Of a DNA stretch of 64,000 nucleotides, positions 24,533-33,574 are shown one piece after another. Source of the stretch: an uncultured Mailhella sp. GTDB taxonomy: Bacteria; Desulfobacterota; Desulfovibrionia; Desulfovibrionales; Desulfovibrionaceae. The stretch is taken from NCBI RefSeq assembly GCF_963931295.1, contig NZ_OZ007001.1:2373001-2437000 (forward strand). Reading direction: 5' to 3'. The first letter of the stretch is position 1, and every line of letters begins with the position of its first letter. Under the pieces are notes generated by a model. It did not search any database. It was not told the origin of the DNA and was given only the letters and a program-made list of their open reading frames with translations. The translations under genes and the position numbers were made by a program.

Positions 24533-26413
24533 TTAGCAGAAGAGGGAGACGCCGGTCTGGTACTTGGTGTCTTCGACGAGAATCTTGATGTCGTACTTGC
24601 CGGAGAGGCCTTCCTTGCTGATGTTCTGCTTGATGACGCGGTCGTCGTCTTCGAGGTAGGCGCCGGAGCACATGGCGAGGTGGTAGGAAGCGGCGGTGTT
24701 GATGAAGTAGCCGCGGGTTTCCTTTTCGCCTTCGAGCAGCACCATGACCAGAGAGCCGCGGGCGAAGCGGCCGTGGAAGACGATGCGGTCTTCATCTTCC
24801 TCGATGTTGACCTGATGCCAGGAGTCGATGACTTCATTGGATTCGGGCACGTCGGGGATGGTGTCGAAGGTGGGGGTCACGTCGAGGTGGCCGAGGAGCT
24901 TGCCCTCGCCGAAGGCGGCGTTGTCGCCGTCGTGGTAGGGGAAGAGCTTTTCAGCGCGGTAGAAGTTGCCGTCCACTTCCATGGAGTACATAACCACGCC
25001 GTCCTTCTGTTCCACGGTCTTGGCGCAGATGTCGGTGCCGGGTTCCTTCTTGGGATTGATGAAGGCGCCGAGCTTGTCGGAGGCGTAGCCGTCCTTCCAG
25101 CCGATGCCGCCGGAATGGATGAGGTAGTGGCCTTCGTCGTAGTATTCCACGTTGCAGATGTAGGGGGAGAAGAAGGTCTGGCCGAGTTCCTTGCCGTACT
25201 GCCACACCTGTTCGATTTCCATCTTGTCGGTGTCGATGCGGTAGCGCACGCCGCGGGAGAAGTTGTCGCGGTTGCGGATGTAGCGTTCCTTCACCTTGGA
25301 GCGGTACTGACCGTTGTCGAAGCACATGATGTCGCCGTCGGGGCAGACCACGCAGGCGTGCTGTTCATACTGCCAGTCGAAGTTTTTCACGTCGCCCACG
25401 GGCTTGAAGAAGTACTTCTGCATGTCTTCGGGCCAGGTTTCGGGGTCGCCGATGATCCAGTTGAGCTTGCTGGTTTCGTAGTCGAAGTTGACGATGGCGT
25501 CCTGATGGCGGCCGGAAATGGTGATGGTCTTGTTCTTGTCGTTGTACCACAGGGCGTTGTTGTGGAACCAGTCGTGGGCGTCCTGGGAGCCGGAACCGGC
25601 CACGTTCTGGGGCAGGAAGGTCTTGTAGTCCCAGGTGCGGAGCACTTCGCCGGTTTCGCGGTCGAGCAGGGCGATCATGTCTTCGACGGTGTCGGTGGTG
25701 AAGTCCTGGGTGAGGGCGAGGATGTTGCCGTCGGGCATTTCAAAGTGATCGTGGTGATAGTTGCCCGGCATGCGGAATTCCTTGTAGATTTTGCCGAGCA
25801 GGTTCAGTTCGATGAGGCCGGTGGGGCAGTAGGGCATGTGGCAGAAGCGGTGAGAGCCGGTCATGATGTTGCCGTTCTTCACGCGCTTGATGTCGAACAT
25901 GGTGTTTTCGGTGAGCAGCCAGCGGATGTCGCCCATGTAGTCGTAGGCGGTGGGGAGGTTCTTGCCGGCCGGGGTGAGGAACATGAAGTTGTTGCCGAAG
26001 TAGTCCATGGACGTGTTGATGTTGCGGCAACGGCACACGTCTTCGGGCAGAGGCTGGGACTGGATGGAGAAGGTGTTCTTTTCGCCGGTGGAGAGTTCCA
26101 CGGTCACGCGGGTGGCCACGCCTTCGTAGAGGCCGATGACCGGAATGAAGTGATCGGTGCCTTCGGGGAAGGTGTGAACGATGTTTTCACGGTCGTTGCG
26201 CTTGCCGTGAATGGTCATGGTGGCGGAGGCGGGCTTTTCGCTCTTGAAGAGGATCAGCGCGCAGAGCGGATTGATGAAGTAGGGGTTGACCAGAACATGG
26301 GCGTTTTCGAGCGTGGGCTTTTCCGCTTCAAAAGCGGCAAGGAATTCCTTCTCGGCGCGATTCTGGCGAGTGATGAGGTGATCGTTGTAGGTGTGCGTCA
26401 CTTTGCTGCTCAT
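24533..26413 (-). CDS. assT: Aryl-sulfate sulfotransferase (AssT-like), apparently without signal peptide
   Basis: 626 aa, close to AssT enzymes, which move a sulfuryl group from one aryl sulfate to another phenol without PAPS. Likely active-site residues by analogy with E. coli AssT (His252, His356, Arg374, His436) are His220/221/223 (NYHHDHFE), His280/His284 (DAHDWFHNNALW), Arg302 (ISGRHQ) and His352 (YEQHACVV); the exact pairing needs an alignment. The N-terminus MSSKVTHTYNDHLITRQN has no hydrophobic core, and AAAGGAG six bases upstream fixes this start. Known enterobacterial AssT is periplasmic and matured by DsbL/DsbI. Here a cytoplasmic form lies directly behind thioredoxin and thioredoxin reductase genes. 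About ten cysteines are present, including CRC (127/129). Confidence 0.85.
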   Translation of the reverse strand: MSSKVTHTYNDHLITRQNRAEKEFLAAFEAEKPTLENAHVLVNPYFINPLCALILFKSEKPASATMTIHGKRNDRENIVHTFPEGTDHFIPVIGLYEGVATRVTVELSTGEKNTFSIQSQPLPEDVCRCRNINTSMDYFGNNFMFLTPAGKNLPTAYDYMGDIRWLLTENTMFDIKRVKNGNIMTGSHRFCHMPYCPTGLIELNLLGKIYKEFRMPGNYHHDHFEMPDGNILALTQDFTTDTVEDMIALLDRETGEVLRTWDYKTFLPQNVAGSGSQDAHDWFHNNALWYNDKNKTITISGRHQDAIVNFDYETSKLNWIIGDPETWPEDMQKYFFKPVGDVKNFDWQYEQHACVVCPDGDIMCFDNGQYRSKVKERYIRNRDNFSRGVRYRIDTDKMEIEQVWQYGKELGQTFFSPYICNVEYYDEGHYLIHSGGIGWKDGYASDKLGAFINPKKEPGTDICAKTVEQKDGVVMYSMEVDGNFYRAEKLFPYHDGDNAAFGEGKLLGHLDVTPTFDTIPDVPESNEVIDSWHQVNIEEDEDRIVFHGRFARGSLVMVLLEGEKETRGYFINTAASYHLAMCSGAYLEDDDRVIKQNISKEGLSGKYDIKILVEDTKYQTGVSLFC

Positions 26414-26461
26414 GGCTGGACTCCTTTCAGCGTTCTACGTGTGGATATATGGGTGTGGGGG

Positions 26462-26773
26462 TTAGGCTTTGAGCTTGGCTATTTCCTGAATGATGGCGGG
26501 CTTCTGCTTCAGGCCTTCGAGGCGGGAGACTTCCGCGCCGTCCTTCATGAAGAGCATGGTGGGGAAGCCCTTCACGCCGCAGCGTTCCTTGAGGTCCTGA
26601 TTGGCGTCGAAGTCCACGGTGAAGATGCGGAAGTCGGGATCGTTCTTGTCGATGTCCTTGAGCACGAAGGAAAGCATTTTGCAGGGGCCGCAGGTTTTGG
26701 AATAAAATTCCACCAGCATGACGCCGGACTTGTCCATGCTGTCGTAGGCGGCGGTGTCGATTTCTTTGATCAT
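26462..26773 (-). CDS. trxA: Thioredoxin
   Basis: 103 aa with the canonical active site CGPC (Cys28, Cys31) and the cis-proline in GFPT. There is no signal peptide, so it is cytoplasmic. It should be reduced by the thioredoxin reductase encoded 60 bp upstream. Its position between trxB and the sulfotransferase gene suggests it keeps the sulfotransferase cysteines reduced, or that it reduces a product of the pathway. The first is a simple idea, the second speculative. Confidence 0.93.
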   Translation of the reverse strand: MIKEIDTAAYDSMDKSGVMLVEFYSKTCGPCKMLSFVLKDIDKNDPDFRIFTVDFDANQDLKERCGVKGFPTMLFMKDGAEVSRLEGLKQKPAIIQEIAKLKA

Positions 26774-26833
26774 GGGGGAGTCTCCTTGGAAAAATGAGTG
26801 TTGCGGAACGGCGTTCCGGGCGTAAAAAGAGGA

Positions 26834-27760
26834 CTAGCCTCTCAGCTTTTCAACGTATTTGGAGGCGGAGTTGGCGGCTATGGCGCCGTCGCCGCAGGCG
26901 GTGGCCACCTGGCGCAGGCCCTTCACGATGATGTCGCCGGCGGCGAAGATGCCGGGGCGGGAGGTGGCCATGGAGGCGTCGGTCACGATGCAGCCGGTTC
27001 TGTCGAGAATGCCGAGGTCGGCGCAGAAGGAGGCCGTGGGTTCGAGGCCGATGTATTCAAACACGCCGTCGCAGGAAACGGTGCGTTCGGTGGCGTCTTC
27101 CTTCGTGGACTTGAAGTGCACGCCTTCGAGCTTGTCGTCGCCCAGGAATTCGAGCACGTCCTGATAGGGATAGATGGTCACGTTGGGCATGGCGCGCAGC
27201 TTGTCGCAGGCCATGGGATCGGCGGTGAGGTCGAACATGGTCACGATGGTGAGCTTGTTCACGATGCCGGCGAGGTAGATGGATTCTTCCACGGCGGAGT
27301 TGCCGCCGCCGATGACCACGACGTCCTTGCCGCGGTACTGGGCGCCGTCGCAGATGGCGCACCAGCTGATGCCGGCGCCGGTGTGCTTGTCTTCGCCGGG
27401 AATGTGCAGGCGGCGGGGCCTCGTGCCGGTTGCGATGATGACCGCGGAGGCTTCATACACGGTGTCGTCTTCGAGGCAGACCACCTTTTTCACGTCGCCC
27501 TCGTCCACGATGGCGGTCACGGTCTTGTAGTCGAATTCCGCGCCGACTTCCTGGGAGTGTTCAAACATCTTGATGGCGAGCTCCGCGCCGTTGATGGTGC
27601 CGAAGCCGGTGTAGTTGGCGATTTCGTTGGTGTTGATGATCTGTCCGCCGGGGGCGAGCTTGTCGAGCACCAGGGTTTTCATGTTGGCGCGCACGGCGTA
27701 GATGGAAGCCGTAAGACCGGCGGGGCCGCCGCCCACGATGATGACGTCGTACTTGTTCAT
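26834..27760 (-). CDS. trxB: Thioredoxin reductase
   Basis: 308 aa. An FAD- and NAD(P)H-dependent reductase of the low-molecular-weight type. The N-terminal GGGPAGLTAS (residues 10-19), the redox pair CAIC (Cys134, Cys137), the NAD(P)H motif GGGNSAVEES and the C-terminal FAD motif GIFAAGDI are all intact. It is co-oriented with the thioredoxin gene next to it and with the permease gene 88 bp upstream. Confidence 0.94.
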   Translation of the reverse strand: MNKYDVIIVGGGPAGLTASIYAVRANMKTLVLDKLAPGGQIINTNEIANYTGFGTINGAELAIKMFEHSQEVGAEFDYKTVTAIVDEGDVKKVVCLEDDTVYEASAVIIATGTRPRRLHIPGEDKHTGAGISWCAICDGAQYRGKDVVVIGGGNSAVEESIYLAGIVNKLTIVTMFDLTADPMACDKLRAMPNVTIYPYQDVLEFLGDDKLEGVHFKSTKEDATERTVSCDGVFEYIGLEPTASFCADLGILDRTGCIVTDASMATSRPGIFAAGDIIVKGLRQVATACGDGAIAANSASKYVEKLRG

Positions 27761-27848
27761 GCGAAGAACTCCTTTGTTGCGGTCGCGATCCCTGGGGGGG
27801 AGGCGGGAAGCGTTCTTGTTGAGCCGGAAGAATTCGGCGGAAGGCGGG

Positions 27849-29381
27849 TTATCCGAAGATGAGCATGGCGAGCGGGATGCCCACCACGATGATGACGCCG
27901 GCGATGAGCAGGGAGGCGGTCACGCTGTAGGTGACGATTTCCTTCGGGGAGAGCCACTGCGTATTGCCGAAGAGCATGGCGGCGAACGGCGAGGCTGCGG
28001 GGGTGCAGGCGGCGATGAGCACGGCGTAGATGAAGCAGGCCATGAGGGGACCGGCGTTCATGCCGAAGGCGTTGCACATGGCGAGCAGCACGGGGGTGAG
28101 CACGAGGCCGAGCACCACGGAGTTGCAGAAGTTGGTGCAGGTGATGCCGAGCAGAATGACGGCGATGCACAGGGCCACGTAGCCGAAACCGGAGAGGGCG
28201 CCGCGCAGGACGTATTCCATGAAGATGGTCACGTTGGTGCCCTTGCCGGTCATGGCGTCGCCGAGGAGCATGGCCACGGCGATGAGCAGGAATATGCGCC
28301 AGGGATAGACGGTGGCGGTGTCGCTCACGTCGGCGATGGGCTTGCCGCGCAGGTGGACGAAGCCCACGATGAACAGAGCGACGATGGGGGCGAGCAGGGA
28401 ATTTCTGGCGAGGAAGGCGCCGACGACGTTGTCCTTGCCGATGATGCCGGGCAGCAGAATCCAGAAGGCGAAGAGGGCGAAGGCGACGAGCACGCCTATC
28501 TGATAGCCGGTCATGGGCGGCAGGGGTTCCTTGCGCAGCACTTCGGGATCAAGCTTGAGCAGGGGAGAGACGTCCACGCGGAAGATGAAGCGCATGGCGA
28601 AGAGGAGTCCGGCGATGGAGATGAGGGAAACGACGAGGGCGAAGCAGAAGTAGGAGGCGGCGGGCAGATCCGGAACGTTCATGCCGGGATTGTTGGCGGC
28701 CATGCTCCAGATGTTGCCGAGCAGCAGGAATGCGCCGGTCTTGAAGGGATCGGAGGCGAAGGAGAGCAGCGACATGATGATGATGTACACCAGCATGATG
28801 GCGACGTACTTGTCGCCGCGCTTGAAGCCCACCTGATTGAAGATGGTGTACATGACGGGCCAGATGAGGAAGCAGATGGAAGTCTGTTCAAAGAAGGCCA
28901 GGAAGTAGGTGGCGAGCAGGATGACGCCGGTGAAGGTCCAGGGGCGGCCTATGATGAAGTCGCGGCGGAGAATCCACTGGGCGAGCCAGGCGGAAACGTT
29001 GCTCTTGATGAGGGCGGTGGCAAAGCAGAGGGTGAAGAAGATCATGACCACCATGGGATTGCCGAGGAAGGAATTGAGCACCTTGGGAGCGGGGGTGAAT
29101 CCGCTGAAGGCGAGCATGAGCACACCGAGGAAGCAGGGCCAGAGCGTATCGACGAAGGTCCAGAGATAGACGACGCCGAGGAAGATCATGGCGTTCACCA
29201 TGCCCATGCGGGTGATGGTGATGACGGCGTTGCCGTCCACCACGGGGAATCCTGCCGCAACGAGGGCGTCGTTGACGGGAACGGTCATGGAAGGGTAGGG
29301 CAGCACGTAGCCGAGGAACATGATGCCGATGCCGATGACGGTGTTGATGATGGTGGAAAGAGGAAGTTTCTTTGACGACAT
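27849..29381 (-). CDS. SLC13/DASS-like anion permease
   Basis: 510 aa with about 12 hydrophobic segments. It looks like the ion-transporter superfamily of dicarboxylate/sulfate symporters (SLC13/DASS), with re-entrant-loop-like segments around TNFCNSVVLG and AACTPAASPFAAM. I cannot name the substrate. The ATG at 29381 has GGAGG five bases upstream and is preferred to an ATG 18 codons earlier. As the first gene of permease-trxB-trxA-assT, it may import the aryl sulfate, or an acceptor or anion used with it. Confidence 0.75.
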   Translation of the reverse strand: MSSKKLPLSTIINTVIGIGIMFLGYVLPYPSMTVPVNDALVAAGFPVVDGNAVITITRMGMVNAMIFLGVVYLWTFVDTLWPCFLGVLMLAFSGFTPAPKVLNSFLGNPMVVMIFFTLCFATALIKSNVSAWLAQWILRRDFIIGRPWTFTGVILLATYFLAFFEQTSICFLIWPVMYTIFNQVGFKRGDKYVAIMLVYIIIMSLLSFASDPFKTGAFLLLGNIWSMAANNPGMNVPDLPAASYFCFALVVSLISIAGLLFAMRFIFRVDVSPLLKLDPEVLRKEPLPPMTGYQIGVLVAFALFAFWILLPGIIGKDNVVGAFLARNSLLAPIVALFIVGFVHLRGKPIADVSDTATVYPWRIFLLIAVAMLLGDAMTGKGTNVTIFMEYVLRGALSGFGYVALCIAVILLGITCTNFCNSVVLGLVLTPVLLAMCNAFGMNAGPLMACFIYAVLIAACTPAASPFAAMLFGNTQWLSPKEIVTYSVTASLLIAGVIIVVGIPLAMLIFG

Positions 29382-29514
29382 GCTTACCTCCAAAGACGGA
29401 GAAGGAAAGAGTGGCCCTTTCGTGAGGAAAAACACGGTGTTCGAGAAAACAGGGAGATTCCCGCACCGCTACTTCTGCGGATGTTGCTTAACATAGGGGC
29501 ATGGCGGATAAAAT

Positions 29515-29534
29515 AAACTAGTCTAAACTAGCTT
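29515..29534 (-). promoter_or_regulatory. Operator-like dyad upstream of the permease-assT unit
   Basis: AAACTAG, six bases, CTAGCTT forms a 20-bp near-palindrome (6 of 7 arm positions match) in the AT-rich DNA about 140 bp before the permease start codon. It could bind a regulator of this unit; the binding protein is not identified. Confidence 0.4.
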
Positions 29535-30555
29535 TTGAATATTTTTTCTTTTTCTTCTCAATGTCGGCGCGCGTCCGTGGGGAAGACAGGGCGTTAAAAA
29601 ACGGAATATTTCATAATTAGTCATGTAATTTCAACGTATTAAACTGGTTATTGCAAAAAGGAAAAAGGCGCGGAAACACGATTTTTTCGTCGGAAAGACG
29701 GCGAAATTCCGGCCTCGTTTTCGAGAAAATCCGGAGGAAATATGCAGTTTGGAAGCGTTCGACGGGGGCGCGGGAAGTGAGTGCAGTGACGGGGAAAAAC
29801 ATCTTGTGAATTAAAATTCAATTGTACTCAAAAAGGGACGGAGCTGCGCGAAAAAGCAGTGATTTTTGAAGGGAGAGGTCGGGCGGAGATGCCGGAAGAC
29901 GGAGGACTTCGGGCGGCGGTGATCACCGGACGCGGAGTCTGAGAGATGTGATGCGTTCTGTTTTGCCGGACGCGTGAAGGAAAGAGCGAAGAAGAGAGGG
30001 AAAAACGCGATGCGGAGAACGCAAAGGCCGGGAACGAGTTGCAGGAGCGAAGAGCGGGGAAGTGCCGCGCCGAATGCAAAGCGAGAAAATGGGCCCGGGA
30101 GGCGCGAAGATGGAATGGCGCAGGGAACGGGCGGCGGGCGAACGAGAGGGAATTCGGCGCTTGCCGTGGCGTGCGGGGATGAAGGTCGGCGCGGGAAGGG
30201 GACGGATCCTTCGGCCGCGCGGAGGCTCTGAGTGGCGGCCTGCCTCAGAAGAGGCGTCGCGGCTTTTTTTGGAGGGGAATGTGCGGAAGCCGGGACGCGC
30301 GCCGTCGTCCCGGAGCGTGTCAACGATCGCGTTCCAGGCGCGGCGATCCCGGCATGGCCTGGGCGCAAAGGAGCGCGGGCGACATGCGTGGGCAGTCTGG
30401 CCGCAAGGGCGACAAGAGCCCCGGCGTGCGGAAGTTCCACGACAGAACCAACGGCACGATTGCCTTCAAGGAAAAGTCCCCGGGCGTGCGGAACGTTCAG
30501 CGGGCGCGGATTGCACGCGGCGGCCCGGCGCAAAGGCAGGAAGCGCCCCGGGCGC
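29535..30555. other. Gene-free stretch between the Crp-type gene and the permease unit
   Basis: 29535-29830 is AT-rich and probably holds promoter sequence of the permease unit; the minus strand has TTGAAA-N17-AAATAT around 29600-29630 (weak). 29830-30555 is GC-rich with no protein-like frame. A short near-repeat of about 20 bp occurs at 30420 and 30479. No RNA gene is recognised. Confidence 0.45.
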
Positions 30556-31347
30556 TCAGCGGTGCGCGACGTCCTGTTCCGGCAAGGCCTCGGTGCGGTA
30601 GGAAAGCTGGCTGACCTGCGAGGAGAGCTTGACGAGCTCCTGCGGATTCTTCACGAACGTCGTGCCGTGTTCCTTGCCGAGAATGCCCGCCTTGCGCAGG
30701 GAGTGGAAGATTTTCGTCACGGTCATCACATGCATGGAGAGGTGTCCGGCAATTTCCGTGTGGGTGAGGTAGCGGGGCAGGGCGTGGGGCGGATCCTTTT
30801 CCATGGACACGGAGAGCATGCGGCAGACCCGCACGATGGCGGGCAGGGTGCAGTTGTTCACCGATTGCACGATGATCTTCATGAGATTGCCGGCAAGACC
30901 GCGGATGAGCAGGGTGTGCAGGGGCTCTTCGTGCATGTGCAGCATGAAATCGTGGTTTTCGGTGCAGACGAGGCGGCAGGACGTCTTGGCGCACATGGCG
31001 AGCGATTCGTTGTAGAGAAGGAAGTCGAAGGCGTCGTGGGGAATGCCGTAGGCGTGATTGACGGAGGGAATGAAGCTGAGCAGATCGCCGGGGCGGAAGT
31101 AGATGAGGGAATGATGTCCGCCCGTGGCCGAAAGAGCGGTGAGCGTGACCGTGCCCTCAAGCAGAAAGTACACCTTGTTCACCGGGAGCTTTGCGCCTCG
31201 GGAAACGGCGATTTCCCGACTGAATCTGAGCAGATGTCTCCGGCAGGTTTCCAGATCGGGAAGACCTGTCGTGTCTTTGGCGTCGAAGGATGAGCCGAAG
31301 GGGCTGGACGCCGCTCGGGTGAGATTCGTCAGGGAGTCGCTCTTCAT
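30556..31347 (-). CDS. Crp/Fnr-family transcriptional regulator
   Basis: 263 aa. An N-terminal cyclic-nucleotide-binding-like beta barrel (about residues 45-150; FLLEGTVTLTALSATGG...IYFRPGDLLSF) is followed by a dimerisation helix and a C-terminal winged helix-turn-helix (LTHTEIAGHLSMHVMTVTKIFHSLRKAGIL). There is no N-terminal cysteine cluster of the FNR type, so a 4Fe-4S oxygen sensor is unlikely. I chose the ATG at 31347; an ATG ten codons upstream is possible. It stands immediately upstream of, and in the same direction as, the permease-trx-assT unit and is a candidate controller of it. Confidence 0.85.
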   Translation of the reverse strand: MKSDSLTNLTRAASSPFGSSFDAKDTTGLPDLETCRRHLLRFSREIAVSRGAKLPVNKVYFLLEGTVTLTALSATGGHHSLIYFRPGDLLSFIPSVNHAYGIPHDAFDFLLYNESLAMCAKTSCRLVCTENHDFMLHMHEEPLHTLLIRGLAGNLMKIIVQSVNNCTLPAIVRVCRMLSVSMEKDPPHALPRYLTHTEIAGHLSMHVMTVTKIFHSLRKAGILGKEHGTTFVKNPQELVKLSSQVSQLSYRTEALPEQDVAHR

Positions 31348-31405
31348 GGCACCGTGCCCTCTGCGCGTGCGGCGCATGGGTCTTTGGACAATGAATGATG
31401 CGAAA

Positions 31406-31435
31406 AAAATATTTCAAGGCCGGGGCCGTTGTCAA
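31406..31435 (-). promoter_or_regulatory. Sigma-70-type promoter of the Crp-type regulator
   Basis: TTGACA (31435-31430), an 18-base spacer and TATTTT (31411-31406) on the minus strand, about 60 bp before the start codon. Confidence 0.5.
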
Positions 31436-31460
31436 TCCGTTTCCCGGGAGGGGCGGCACG

Positions 31461-31491
31461 GAAAAAAACAGGCGACCCGATGGGTCGCCTG
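31461..31491 (-). terminator. Intrinsic terminator after the AGCS symporter gene
   Basis: CAGGCGACCC/GGGTCGCCTG, a perfect 10-bp stem with a 3-nt loop (31491-31469 on the minus strand), is followed by seven T. It lies 27 bp after the symporter stop codon. Confidence 0.9.
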
Positions 31492-31517
31492 CCGGAAAGG
31501 AAAAAGGAAGGGGGCGG

Positions 31518-32924
31518 CTAGTCGTTGTTCCAGGCTTCGATGCCGCGGCGGTCGATGAGCTTTTCGGGATGGAACACGGGGTCGGCCACGCCGGCCTTTT
31601 TCTGATCCTGATAGTCCTTGAGCGCGAGGAAGGCGTTGCGGCCGAGCAGGGCGATGGCCACAAGGTTCACGATGGCCATGAGGGCCATGAAGAGGTCGGC
31701 GAGGTTCCACACGAAGGGCAGTTCGGCCACGGAGCCGAAGGCCACCATGGCCACCACGAGAATGCGGAACGCCAGCAGATAGACGGGCTTCGTGCTGAAG
31801 AACTGAATGTTGCTTTCGCCGTAGTAGTAGTTGCCTGCAATGGAGCTGAAGGCGAACATGAACACCATGACGGAGAGCAGAACGCCGGCAAAGCCGCCCA
31901 GATGCTGGGCAAGGGCGAGCTGCACGAGTTCGATGCCGGTTTTGCCCGAGTCGGCGTAGCCGTCGAAGAGCAGCACGATGCAGGCCGAGGCCGTACACAC
32001 GAGCAGGGTGTCCACGAACACGCCGAGGGCCTGCACGAGTCCCTGCTTGACGGGATGGGAGACAAAGGCCGTGGCCGCGGCGTTGGGCACGGAGCCCATG
32101 CCGGCTTCGTTGGAGAAGAGGCCGCGCTTTGCGCCGGTGAGAATGGCCGCGCCTATGCCGCCCACGGCGGCGTCCGGGGAGAAGGCCTGCGAAATGATGG
32201 AGGCGAACATGGCCGGAATGTGGGTGATGTTCAAGACGACGATGACGAGCGCAAGCAGCAGATAGAGGGAGGCCATGATGGGCACGAGCCAGCTGCTGAG
32301 ATGGGCGATGCGCTGGAGTCCGCCGAAGATGACGACGGCCGCGAGCACGGTGAGAAAGAGGCCGACCAGGGCTCTGTCCACGCCGAAGGTGGTGTTCAGG
32401 GAAATGGCGATGGTGTTGGACTGCACGGAGTTGAAGCAGAGTCCGAAGGTCACGGAAATGAGCACGGCGAAGAGGGCCGCGGCCTTGCGGCTGCCGAGGC
32501 AGTTGCGGATATAGTAGGCCGGGCCGCCGCGGAAGCCGAATGTTTTCGGATCGCGCACCTTGTAGATCTGGGCGAGGGTGCTTTCGGTAAAGCCGGAGGC
32601 CGCGCCGATGACGGCGATGACCCACATCCAGAAGATGGCGCCCGGTCCGCCGGTCATGATGGCGATGGCGATGCCGGCGATGTTGCCCACGCCCACGCGC
32701 GAGGCCGTGCTGATGCAGAAGGCCTGAAAGGAACTGATGTGGGCGTGGCCGCCGTCATGACTTGTGCCTTCCTTGAGCAGGCGGATCATTTCCCGGAACA
32801 GACGCAGCTGCACGAAGCCGGTGCGCAGGGAGAACCAGAGCCCCAGGGCTATGAGCATGACGACAAGAACGTAGGACCACAGAATATCGTTGGCAAAGGC
32901 GACTATGTTTTCCAGAAACTCCAT
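31518..32924 (-). CDS. Alanine/glycine:cation symporter (AGCS family)
   Basis: 468 aa with about 11 membrane segments. AGCS proteins take up alanine or glycine with Na+ or H+. Family hallmarks are visible: STASRVGVGNIAGIAIAIMTGGPGAIFWMW near residues 73-100 and AKRGLFSNEAGMGSVPNAAA near the middle, which line the substrate and cation path. It is followed by a strong terminator and is probably its own transcription unit; a TTGACT/TAAAGT pair with short spacing lies at 32971-32997 upstream. Confidence 0.93.
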   Translation of the reverse strand: MEFLENIVAFANDILWSYVLVVMLIALGLWFSLRTGFVQLRLFREMIRLLKEGTSHDGGHAHISSFQAFCISTASRVGVGNIAGIAIAIMTGGPGAIFWMWVIAVIGAASGFTESTLAQIYKVRDPKTFGFRGGPAYYIRNCLGSRKAAALFAVLISVTFGLCFNSVQSNTIAISLNTTFGVDRALVGLFLTVLAAVVIFGGLQRIAHLSSWLVPIMASLYLLLALVIVVLNITHIPAMFASIISQAFSPDAAVGGIGAAILTGAKRGLFSNEAGMGSVPNAAATAFVSHPVKQGLVQALGVFVDTLLVCTASACIVLLFDGYADSGKTGIELVQLALAQHLGGFAGVLLSVMVFMFAFSSIAGNYYYGESNIQFFSTKPVYLLAFRILVVAMVAFGSVAELPFVWNLADLFMALMAIVNLVAIALLGRNAFLALKDYQDQKKAGVADPVFHPEKLIDRRGIEAWNND

Positions 32925-33073
32925 GCGCAGGCCTCTTTTTAAGGTTTGTGATGAAGATAATCCCTCCGATACTTTACGACGAGCGGAAAAAAGTCAACCT
33001 TCCCTTGCCGACCGGGGCTTCTGCGCCGAAGCCGCGCCCTTTTTCAAGGACGGTGTTTCGGCGTTTTTACCGG

Positions 33074-33487
33074 CTAGAAGGCCATGACGAGCGTGCCTGC
33101 GGCAATGAGCGCGCCGCCCACGGCAACCTTCAGGGTAAGCTGTTCGTGCAGAAAGATCACGGCCATGATGATCGTGAAAATGATGCTGGTCTTGTCGATG
33201 GGAGCCACCTTGGAGACGTCGCCTATCTGCAGGGCCTTGAAGTAGCAGAGCCACGAAGCGCCGGTGGCGAGGCCGGAGAGCACGAGAAACACCCATGTCT
33301 TCGTGCTGATTTCGGCAAGGCTTACTTTTGCCCCGGTGAGATAGACCATGCCCATGGCCATGAAGAACACCACCAGCGTACGGATGGCGGTGCCGAGATT
33401 GGAATCCACGCCTTCGATGCCCACCTTGGCCAGAATGGACGTGAGAGCCGCGAACACGGCGGAGAGAAGCGCAAGAATGAGCCACAT
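33074..33487 (-). CDS. Half-size EamA/DMT-family transporter
   Basis: 137 aa with four or five membrane segments; one EamA repeat (LAKVGIEGVDSNLGTAIRTLVVFFMAMG ... FLHEQLTLKVAVGGALIAAGTLVMAF), so it must dimerise to work. The substrate is unknown. I prefer the ATG at 33487 (AAAGGA upstream, protein starts MWLILALLSAVFAALTSI) over the ATG at 33508, which has no ribosome site. Confidence 0.8.
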   Translation of the reverse strand: MWLILALLSAVFAALTSILAKVGIEGVDSNLGTAIRTLVVFFMAMGMVYLTGAKVSLAEISTKTWVFLVLSGLATGASWLCYFKALQIGDVSKVAPIDKTSIIFTIIMAVIFLHEQLTLKVAVGGALIAAGTLVMAF

Positions 33488-33574
33488 GTTTCGAGAAGTC
33501 CTTTGCATGATGATGAAACCATAAAAAAGGGGCCGGAGTTCCGGCCCGCAGATGGGTATTGATGCCGCGGCGCG

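Noticed and set aside
30420..30502. Near-repeat of about 20 bp (CCCCGGCGTGCGGAAGTTC / CCCCGGGCGTGCGGAACGTTC) in a non-coding stretch
   Set aside because: Only two short imperfect copies; too little to call a repeat array or CRISPR.
29811..30533. Minus-strand open frame of 240 codons upstream of the permease unit
   Set aside because: Arg/Pro/Ala/Ser-rich composition, no domain, no ribosome site; considered non-coding.
32971..32997. TTGACT/TAAAGT pair upstream of the AGCS symporter gene as a promoter
   Set aside because: The spacing is 15 bases and the alternative -10 at 17 bases is poor; mentioned in the gene entry only.
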